Positions 1 to 6,883 of a DNA stretch of 10,512 nucleotides are shown here, piece by piece. Each line of letters opens with the position of its first letter. Position 1 is the stretch's first letter. The notes under the pieces were generated by a model, which worked only from the letters and a program-made list of their open reading frames with translations, was not told the origin of the DNA and made no database searches. The translations under genes and the position numbers were made by a program. Origin of the DNA: Euryarchaeota archaeon UBA53 (GTDB lineage Archaea; Thermoplasmatota; Poseidoniia; Poseidoniales; Poseidoniaceae); assembly GCA_002507425.1 (NCBI GenBank), contig DAZU01000029.1, positions 1-10,512 of the forward strand. The letters run 5' to 3'.

Positions 1-2871
1 TGTGATTCTTGGGATAAGTCAGACGATGGAACCCCGAATCAACAAGATTGGATAGTTGGAGTTTACGAGTTCGATTTGGTCGACACCTCTACAATAAATA
101 TGCAAATGTCTTGGGCGTTGCATGAGTTTAATCGCTCATCATTAGGATTAGATGGCGCATTGATGAATGCTGCCTTGGCAGCTGAAGGTATGAGTGCGGA
201 GGATGGAGCTCCTGCGGATTTAATCAGGAATTACTTTGATCAAACCACTGCTGGCCCGGGGACTCCAACTGTTAAACAAAAGCTTGTTATGGAGGTTAAT
301 GATACAATACAGGAATTGCTAAATTCTGGTTTTGGGACTGTAAACCAAATCTCTACCAGTTACATCAATTCGATAACAAATTCTGGGATTACTACAACAT
401 GTAGCGATGATAAAGATACGGATACACAAGAAGAAGCCGGACTATCTAACAATGTATTTGACCCTCCAATTTGTTTCACAGTTTCGGCGAGTGTTACACT
501 CTCTACCTCGACGTTTAATCTTGGGTCAGTAGATCCTTTAACGCTTGAGAGGGTGTATCGAGGAATGTTGGTGATGGGCTCAGATATAACATCTGAATTT
601 GACTTATTCAGCGAGCCAGGTCATTCATCGGTGTTTGAAATTAACCCCCCAGATTTTGCGACAGTTAAATCCGTTGACTCCACAGGTATTCAGATTGTTA
701 AGTCCGGTCCACCATCGTACATGGCAGCCCAGTGGACGATAAACAACCTTGATGCACCAATAACTGGACAACGTATATCTCAAACGGTCAATGTAGAGAT
801 CGGCCACAGAAACTCAACCCAAACTAATAGCGTTGAAATTTTGCCCGATGATACTGGTATAACTTTAGAAATAACTCTTGACTTATCTGATGAGAGTTCA
901 GCTCACATAGATATTGTCACCGGGATAAAGCACTTAGATGAAACAACAATGTCTGACTGGGGTATATCAATAGTGGATATCACTGAAAATGCAAAAATTC
1001 CATGGGTAACCTCAGACGGAATCAGACTTGCATATCACAGTGATTTAGTAGATTTAGATAATTTTACTGATAATTTCCCCATCGAATTAGTTGGAGATGC
1101 AATAGAAGAAGCTGTCTCAGATGTTAGTGATATTCAAATTGGAGAAATTGAGTGGGTCTCAGACTCTCAGACTGAAGGTTTGTTTGTTGAGCCAGGCGGG
1201 CTAAATTACACTCACAATTCTTGCCCAGAAAACCTCCCTATTGGAGTAGAGGCTAATTACTGCATAATTGGTCCTAGCGCAATGGATGGAAGCAATCCTG
1301 TTTATCTAAAAGCTACTTCAAGCACATTTTCATTGCAACTGTTAGACTTGATAAAGGAGCAAATTCAAGACGATGACCTAAGAGAGATTATCGACCCTGT
1401 CAGAGAGAGTGACTTGCAGAAATTACTAGATTCAGGTTTGGTTATCGAAGCTGATTTTGGGCAAGATATTCTGCAAGATATGATTCCTGAAGACCTTCCA
1501 CCTACTGAATTAGAGTTAGAAATAGTATTGCCCTCATGGCTACAATCTGCAACAGGCGACCAATCGATTAGGTTGGTTGAGAGAACAGTCGGAGAAGACC
1601 AATTATCAATCACTATGTCTGGCCCAGATGCATACGACCCAAGACATCCAATTCTTGATTCTTCAGGAGATGTAATTTGCTCTTCAGAAATTGTCGACTG
1701 GTCATGCATAGATTCTGATATTGACCTTGATATTAGCGATTTAAACTTTAATGAATGGGGTCCAAGTATTGATTTAACTGCATCTTTTTCTGCATCTGTT
1801 GATGTTTACAGGATCAAAGTTCCGCAGGATGTTTTGGATGAGTTAAAGTCGGGAAACAACTCGGTTTCGATGGAGGCTATACCCTCAGATTTGATTCGTC
1901 TTGCTTTTGATTTAGGATCGAGAATAGCGGAGCCAGAATATATCTTGCATGATTTTGGAGAATGCGGAACAATCAACATATCATTAACGACACAGGGGCT
2001 TGAGGATTTTGTAGAAAGATTTGGTATTTTAATTACAGATTGCTTGCATCAAAAAGCCAAAGAAGCCAGCGAAGAAAGCTCTGATTTTGGACTTGATTTG
2101 TCAGACATTCAATTAATAACTTCGCTAGATAACCTAGGCGGTATCGGGGCTTCAATGGGTGATGAGACTCCGATCACTCTTTCGATAAAGATTCCAGAAT
2201 TCACAATCGAAGCAGGAGTAAATAATGGTTGGTCTGGAATCATCGACGGCAATCCTGTCTTCGGTGTGACAACTGAAATTCAAAGCCCATTAATAGCAGC
2301 CATAAACGGATTCAAGGACGTGTTTACAAACATTGGGTTGCAGTTTTTGCAGACGAGTGGCTCTGGGATCAATATCGACAAAAATGGGAATTCTTTCGAG
2401 CCTTCAATATCAGCAACAAATTTGGAATTAGATGAAGATACTCAAACCGAGTTGAAGGGTCAAATTAGTTTTACTTTACCTGATGGTATAACGTTGAAAG
2501 ACTTCCAAACTGCAAACGGTTGGGAAAAGGTAAGTGAAGAAAACGGTAGACAGAAAATCATCCTCTCTTTAGAGTCTTTATCTGCCGGAGAGGAGTTTTC
2601 ATTTACGATTGAGATTTCGTGGTTTTACGTTCTCTCTCAAATTTGGATTTATCCAGCAATTTTACTGTCTTTGATTATTTGGCGTGTAAGGGCAAGAAGA
2701 AAGAAGAAAAAACGTAAGAGAGAAGAGAAAAAGAAGGCTGAAACTAAGATTATTTCAACCGGCAAGGGAGGTCTCTCAGACGCTGATTTCGCTGCTTTGA
2801 GTGCGGGGTATGACCCGACTGTTAAGAAAACTTCAGATTTTGATTTGTATGATGATGATTACTGGAATTAG
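1..2871 (+). CDS. Large single-pass surface/membrane protein, 5'-truncated by the window edge
   Basis: The frame is open from base 1 to the TAG at 2869-2871 (956 codons), so the true start and any signal peptide lie upstream. A TTG at codon 26 is not a credible start. I do not recognise the family. Most of the protein is a long acidic, beta-rich, hydrophilic region. Apart from Cys1, its cysteines come in four close pairs (codons 134/158, 408/421, 560/569, 655/681), which suggests disulfides and an extracellular location. Codons about 800-873 look like a beta-sandwich of the kind found before membrane anchors in S-layer-type proteins (inferred from the 'TLPDGITLKDF...LSAGEEFSFTI' pattern). One hydrophobic helix at codons 874-894 (nt 2620-2682) is followed by about 18 mostly Lys/Arg residues and an acidic, aromatic tail ending DLYDDDYWN. 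By the positive-inside rule the N-terminal bulk is outside and the tail is cytoplasmic. Specific function is unknown. Confidence 0.85.
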   Translation, partial: CDSWDKSDDGTPNQQDWIVGVYEFDLVDTSTINMQMSWALHEFNRSSLGLDGALMNAALAAEGMSAEDGAPADLIRNYFDQTTAGPGTPTVKQKLVMEVNDTIQELLNSGFGTVNQISTSYINSITNSGITTTCSDDKDTDTQEEAGLSNNVFDPPICFTVSASVTLSTSTFNLGSVDPLTLERVYRGMLVMGSDITSEFDLFSEPGHSSVFEINPPDFATVKSVDSTGIQIVKSGPPSYMAAQWTINNLDAPITGQRISQTVNVEIGHRNSTQTNSVEILPDDTGITLEITLDLSDESSAHIDIVTGIKHLDETTMSDWGISIVDITENAKIPWVTSDGIRLAYHSDLVDLDNFTDNFPIELVGDAIEEAVSDVSDIQIGEIEWVSDSQTEGLFVEPGGLNYTHNSCPENLPIGVEANYCIIGPSAMDGSNPVYLKATSSTFSLQLLDLIKEQIQDDDLREIIDPVRESDLQKLLDSGLVIEADFGQDILQDMIPEDLPPTELELEIVLPSWLQSATGDQSIRLVERTVGEDQLSITMSGPDAYDPRHPILDSSGDVICSSEIVDWSCIDSDIDLDISDLNFNEWGPSIDLTASFSASVDVYRIKVPQDVLDELKSGNNSVSMEAIPSDLIRLAFDLGSRIAEPEYILHDFGECGTINISLTTQGLEDFVERFGILITDCLHQKAKEASEESSDFGLDLSDIQLITSLDNLGGIGASMGDETPITLSIKIPEFTIEAGVNNGWSGIIDGNPVFGVTTEIQSPLIAAINGFKDVFTNIGLQFLQTSGSGINIDKNGNSFEPSISATNLELDEDTQTELKGQISFTLPDGITLKDFQTANGWEKVSEENGRQKIILSLESLSAGEEFSFTIEISWFYVLSQIWIYPAILLSLIIWRVRARRKKKKRKREEKKKAETKIISTGKGGLSDADFAALSAGYDPTVKKTSDFDLYDDDYWN

Positions 2872-4592
2872 TGTAGTGAATCATAGATTCTTTGCGCCAA
2901 CGAAGGACCAATGCCCGGAACAGTTCTCAAATCACCAATAGTTGCGTGCGAAATACCTTGCCGCCCGCCAAAGTGCCGCAATAGCGCTTGCAATTTTTTG
3001 GCACCAAGTCCACTTACCGCTTCTAGCGGATCTGAAAGACGCTTTTTTGAGCGACTTTTACGATGAAATTTATTGACAAATCTGTGCGCCTCATCTCTGG
3101 CAAATACGAGTACTCTTCCCCTCCTATCAAGTATAATGTCATCCTTATTGTCTCGGTGAATTGTTTCTTCCCTTTTTGCCAAACTAGCCAATTCTAGTTT
3201 ATCTCTAACGCCATTTTTCTCTAAGAGTTTTGAGATTATTGATAAATGGGTTTGACCACCATCGATAAGCAGAAGATCTGGCCAGTCTTCAACTCTCTTC
3301 ATCCATCTTTCAACCACTTCACTCATCATTCGCAAGTCGTCCAATGCATCGCCCTTTACAGTATATGTTCTATACTCTTTTTTTGATGGCTTTCCATTTC
3401 GAAGACAAATACTTGCTCCAACCCTAGACTCACCTAGAAACTGTGCCATATCAAAACAAACAATATGATTCAGTGAATTCATATCAAGTATTTTCGCTCC
3501 CTCATCAGCAGCCCTTTGTTCAAGTGATCCAGAAGATTTGTTTGCCAGCCTTTCAACTTGCATTAGCGCGTTTTGTTTTGCCAGATTTTTGAGTGTTACA
3601 AGATCTCCTCTCATAGGAACTCTTACATCGACAAGCCCTTCTCTTCTCTCATTCAGCCAGTTGTGAATTGTCTCTGAAATAGGTATTGGAGTCAGAAGTA
3701 TCTTTGGAGGTTTTCTATTAGCGTAGTGGTCTACTATAAATCGGGAAATCGAATCACCCTCGTCTCCACCGTAAATCAATGGCCACGTTTCTTGCCCTTT
3801 GATAACTCCTTCATTTGCATGCAAAACCACAATGGCTGCTAAATCACCTTTGATGCCTAAGCCTATTGCATCACATTCCCTGTAAACTTTTGACGAGATA
3901 ACTTGCTGATTTGTAACACTTCTAACAGACTTAATCATGTCTCTAATGTAGGCTGCTTTTTCGAATTGTTGAGTCTTGGAATATTCATCCATTTCTTTGC
4001 CCAATTCCTCAATCAAGTCGCTTGCGTTGCCGTTTAACACTTTTCTCACGTTTCTAACTATCTTAGGATATCCTTCAGGGTCAACACAAGGTCCCCTACA
4101 TAATCCAATATGTCTGGCCATGCAACCTTCCTTCCCATGACAATCCTTATCTCTAATTCCGAAATATCTGCGTAGTAATTGTATTACCTGTTTTGCGGCT
4201 TTAGCATTTGGAAAAGGACCCCACCTCCACGAGTTTTCGGGTGGATTTCTAGTATACAGAATACGGGGGAATTCTTCTTTTGTAAGGGCTAAGTATGGGT
4301 AGGATTTGTCATCTTTAAGCATTGAGTTGAACCTTGGTCTATGTTGTCTGATCAAGTGTCGTTCTAGAATTAAGGCTTCATGAGGAGAGTTTGTTACTAT
4401 ACATTCAATTTCATCAGACCTATCTACTAATTCTGGAATCATTGCCCTGTCAGGATTTGAAGAAAAGTAAGACCTTACTCTTTGTGCTAGGACTGTCGCC
4501 TTTCCAACATATAGAACCCTTTGATTTGAAGTTCGAAATAGATAAACACCGGGCTTTGCCGGAAGGTCGACCATGTCCAAAGTAACCGGCAT
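2868..4592 (-). CDS. uvrC: UvrC, endonuclease subunit of UvrABC nucleotide excision repair
   Basis: Complete 574-aa UvrC, near the usual family length. With UvrB it makes the incisions 3' and 5' of bulky DNA lesions. Visible domains: a GIY-YIG nuclease at about residues 12-95 (GVY at 15-17, LYVG at 27-30, candidate catalytic Arg38/Arg40, Glu77, Asn89); a four-Cys cluster C151, C157, C165, C169 (ending CRGPC), matching the [4Fe-4S] ligands of other UvrCs; a UVR UvrB-binding helix pair at about 192-223; an RNase H-like 5' nuclease with D381 (FDMAQFLGE, the family's FDISxxxGE site), D444 (LLIDGGQTHL) and H503, the expected D-D-H triad; and tandem helix-hairpin-helix motifs at about 523-572 (VSGLGAKK, VPGIGPSLA). 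All key residues are present, so it should be active. The start is the ATG at 4592; Met7 is a possible alternative. No Shine-Dalgarno site is evident, and leaderless initiation would fit an archaeon. No uvrA or uvrB lies in the window. Confidence 0.97.
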   Translation of the reverse strand: MPVTLDMVDLPAKPGVYLFRTSNQRVLYVGKATVLAQRVRSYFSSNPDRAMIPELVDRSDEIECIVTNSPHEALILERHLIRQHRPRFNSMLKDDKSYPYLALTKEEFPRILYTRNPPENSWRWGPFPNAKAAKQVIQLLRRYFGIRDKDCHGKEGCMARHIGLCRGPCVDPEGYPKIVRNVRKVLNGNASDLIEELGKEMDEYSKTQQFEKAAYIRDMIKSVRSVTNQQVISSKVYRECDAIGLGIKGDLAAIVVLHANEGVIKGQETWPLIYGGDEGDSISRFIVDHYANRKPPKILLTPIPISETIHNWLNERREGLVDVRVPMRGDLVTLKNLAKQNALMQVERLANKSSGSLEQRAADEGAKILDMNSLNHIVCFDMAQFLGESRVGASICLRNGKPSKKEYRTYTVKGDALDDLRMMSEVVERWMKRVEDWPDLLLIDGGQTHLSIISKLLEKNGVRDKLELASLAKREETIHRDNKDDIILDRRGRVLVFARDEAHRFVNKFHRKSRSKKRLSDPLEAVSGLGAKKLQALLRHFGGRQGISHATIGDLRTVPGIGPSLAQRIYDSLH

Positions 4593-4678
4593 GACTGATA
4601 TGTGTTAGATTACAGTGAAGAATACATCGCAATCATGTTAGAGGAAGAAACATCATTGATGAATCTCGGGGTTGATTT
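4593..4678. promoter_or_regulatory. Divergent intergenic region between uvrC and the STAND ATPase gene
   Basis: These 86 bp must hold the promoters for uvrC (leftward) and, unless it is read from elsewhere, the STAND gene (rightward). I could not identify a convincing TATA box or Shine-Dalgarno site for either. A perfect short inverted repeat, CATCA-T-TGATG, sits at 4651-4661, 17 bases before the STAND start. It could be an operator, but at 5 bp per arm it could also be chance. A 27-codon ORF (GTG 4602, internal ATGs at 4635 and 4659) crosses the region and ends at TAA 4683-4685, overlapping the STAND ATG. Regulatory role is inferred from position only. Confidence 0.4.
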
Positions 4679-6721
4679 ATGCTAACGGGTCCACAAGGCA
4701 GAATTTTGACCCGTCTTTCTTCATTCCCCTCCAGTTTAGAATTGGCATGGGATGTTCCGAGAGCTATCTGCCTTCCTGGTCTTTCCGAACACCTAGGTGT
4801 AGTGCGTTCAGCCCTTCACTCGCCATTAAAAGAGTTAGTATCTAAAGGCCTAATCACAGAACGTAAAGCCCACGTAGTTGGTGGCGGAAATAGAAAACGC
4901 AGTGTATATCACATTACTGACTTTGGAAGAGAAGAATGTGATGGGCTTGAACATCCTAAAAATATGAAATTGGGCACTATCTACGGCAATCTTCCACCAA
5001 AAATAACGCTTCATGGTAGAGGTGATTTGATAGATGAATTGAAGTCTTACAACAAATTGATAATTACGGGACTACCAGGAATTGGTAAGAGTTCAATTCT
5101 GCGCACTCTAGCGGAAGATTACTCAACTGATGGAAAAATTGTTCGCTATGCAAGCATGGACAAATTCAAAGATGTCACAGAAATATTTCAGGACTGGAAA
5201 TTAAATTATACTTCAGTGAGTGCAGTATTAAACGAAACAAAAAATGAAGTCCTTATATTGGACGAATTACAAGAGATTAGTCAACGCCATTTGAAAGATT
5301 TAGAATCCTTTGCAAAAAAAGCAACAAATCTGATTTTGGCTAGCAGGGCCCCTCTTGTGATTGACAAAGGGTTTGAAATTGTTGAAGTAATGCCCCTAGA
5401 GACCAAATATGCTGTAAATTTACTTCCAAATGATTTGGAAAATCCATATCAAATTGCTGAAAGATTGGGATGTCACCCTCTTGCTATGCAGATGTATGAT
5501 GAAAATTCCGATTTACCAGAATCAGGCGCAGATTTACAAAAATGGGTGCAAGAGGTAGTACTATCTGGATTAGGCAACGAGATATGTGCCTTGGATGAGC
5601 TATCTCTGTTACCGGTACCTGTTCCTGCCGAACTTCTAGAGCATCAAAACTTTCTAAATTATCTGGATGATTTTGCCCTCTTGAGATGGGTGAATAGTGG
5701 TGTTGAATTGCACCATTTGGTGCGAAATGTTAGATCAGCAATGTTGACTAAATCTGACTATCGGAAAGCAGCGGAATACTGGTCAAAAGTGGACGGTGAT
5801 ATAGCAAGATTAGTGGAGATATACCACATAATACATTCCGGAGGTGATGTGGAATCACTTCTTCTAGACAACGCAGAATCTCTTATGGTAAATTCAGGCG
5901 CAGCTCTCGCTAGTCTTGTATCTAGTGCGCTTTTCAAATCCCCTTCTCAAAATTTGCACAGGCTTGCAGCATCCATTGCAATCGAAAGGGGTGAGGTCAG
6001 TGTCGCTAAAAGCCATTTAAAAAATTGTAACGCAATTGACCTTGATTACAGAATCTCAATCCTTGAAGGTGGAAAGAAGGTAAATCTCCCGTCTGAAGCT
6101 GATTACAAGTTACTTCTCTCTGAGGCTACGAGGAGGCTTGATGATAGATTGCCTGGAGAACCAATTGAGTATGATATACAAGACATATTAGACAGAATTG
6201 ATTTATCTGATTTGGATTTAAAAATTAGGAAAACAATACTTGTATCCATTGCTCACATACGCCATGCATACTTTCTTGCAAATCAAAATTGGGCGAGTGC
6301 AGATAAAATAAGACGAGATCTAGAATCATTAACTCATCCGAGTGACGCACAATTAGTTTCCCTCCGATTGAGGTCCGAAATAGCACAAACACCCCAAAAC
6401 TCGCCATCGTTTGAAAAACTGGTTAACTCTGTTTTCTCGAAATCTGGATTGAGGTCAAAGATGTTACAAATTGCACTAGTACTTAGATGCGATAATTCAC
6501 GTGCTGTTAATTTATTAAATCGGATTGAAATGCCGTCTAGTGAAGCACAAGCATCTCTTATTAGTGCCAGAAGATTAAGCGCAATCATATGGTATTTACG
6601 AGCAAAATACAAAACCCACAATCCAATTTCATCAATGTCGGAAGCAGTTTCACTTTGGAAATTGTCACTATGTCCGCTTGCTTCCAAGAAAGCGAGCGAA
6701 CTTATGCATAGTATGCTGTAA
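4679..6721 (+). CDS. Winged-helix STAND-family P-loop NTPase, probable signal-responsive regulator
   Basis: Complete 680-aa protein; the ATG is the first start after an in-frame TGA at 4673-4675. Residues about 5-88 form a MarR/ArsR-like winged helix: HTH at LSEHLGVVRSALHSPLKEL, then a GGGNRKRSVYHIT wing. An NTPase core follows: Walker A GLPGIGKSS (131-139), Walker B VLILDE with D195/E196, a sensor-like LILASR (218-223), the MPLETKYAVNLL segment (238-249) typical of STAND helical subdomains, and LGCHPLAM (263-270), equivalent to the GxPLAL motif. LHHLVRN (344-350) sits where AP-ATPases carry the MHD motif. Residues about 360-680 are mostly helical and resemble a degenerate TPR-type solenoid, a likely sensor. 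STAND proteins are ATP/ADP switches that oligomerise on ligand binding; with a DNA-binding N-terminus this one is most likely a transcriptional regulator of MalT-like logic. A defence role is possible but unsupported by the neighbours. Ligand and targets are unknown. Confidence 0.88.
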   Translation: MLTGPQGRILTRLSSFPSSLELAWDVPRAICLPGLSEHLGVVRSALHSPLKELVSKGLITERKAHVVGGGNRKRSVYHITDFGREECDGLEHPKNMKLGTIYGNLPPKITLHGRGDLIDELKSYNKLIITGLPGIGKSSILRTLAEDYSTDGKIVRYASMDKFKDVTEIFQDWKLNYTSVSAVLNETKNEVLILDELQEISQRHLKDLESFAKKATNLILASRAPLVIDKGFEIVEVMPLETKYAVNLLPNDLENPYQIAERLGCHPLAMQMYDENSDLPESGADLQKWVQEVVLSGLGNEICALDELSLLPVPVPAELLEHQNFLNYLDDFALLRWVNSGVELHHLVRNVRSAMLTKSDYRKAAEYWSKVDGDIARLVEIYHIIHSGGDVESLLLDNAESLMVNSGAALASLVSSALFKSPSQNLHRLAASIAIERGEVSVAKSHLKNCNAIDLDYRISILEGGKKVNLPSEADYKLLLSEATRRLDDRLPGEPIEYDIQDILDRIDLSDLDLKIRKTILVSIAHIRHAYFLANQNWASADKIRRDLESLTHPSDAQLVSLRLRSEIAQTPQNSPSFEKLVNSVFSKSGLRSKMLQIALVLRCDNSRAVNLLNRIEMPSSEAQASLISARRLSAIIWYLRAKYKTHNPISSMSEAVSLWKLSLCPLASKKASELMHSML

Positions 6722-6808
6722 ACTTACCAACTTAAGTGAAATGTTAGATAATCAATATCAAACCATACAAGGGAATACTTCTAATGTCATGGGATTGGTA
6801 ATGTTTCT
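6722..6808 (+). other. Intergenic spacer before the beta-helix surface protein gene
   Basis: This 87-bp gap separates two co-directional genes. It contains no obvious terminator (no hairpin plus T-run), no clear TATA box and no Shine-Dalgarno site. Co-transcription or a separate leaderless or short-leader promoter are both possible. A 24-codon ORF starting ATG 6741 runs through most of it and ends at TGA 6813-6815, overlapping the next gene's start by 7 bases. Confidence 0.35.
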
Positions 6809-6883
6809 ATGGTGAGGAGACTCAATGCAACAGCGATTGCTATCCTCGCTTTGTATCTAATGTCAATCTCAGCCCCAATTGCG
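6809..6883 (+). other. Signal peptide of the beta-helix/PKD protein
   Basis: The first 25 codons give a basic n-region (MVRRLNA), a hydrophobic h-region (TAIAILALYLMSIS) and a small-residue end (APIA) followed by the charged, polar LHDNDEKQ. This is a standard Sec signal. The Arg pair lacks the rest of the Tat consensus. The cleavage site after Ala25 is my estimate. Confidence 0.8.

Noticed and set aside
76..78. TTG codon as the start of the first membrane protein gene
   Set aside because: The same frame is open with coding-like sequence back to base 1, and the residues after the TTG are not a signal peptide. The gene is simply cut by the window edge.
1365..1709. 114-codon minus-strand open frame
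   Set aside because: It lies wholly inside the membrane protein gene, has a Ser/Ile-rich composition typical of an antisense shadow, and has no recognisable domain.
6334..6687. 117-codon minus-strand open frame
   Set aside because: It is antisense to the helical half of the STAND protein, with no domain and no separate promoter. It is a shadow.
4679..6721. Calling the STAND protein an anti-phage (Avs-like) defence gene
   Set aside because: No effector domain (nuclease, protease, TIR, membrane pore) is visible, and the neighbours are a repair gene and a surface-protein gene rather than defence genes. A regulator is the more economical reading.
6809..6830. Arg-Arg in the signal peptide as a Tat signal
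   Set aside because: The remainder of the Tat consensus (S/T-RR-x-F-L-K) is absent and the hydrophobic core is typical of Sec signals.
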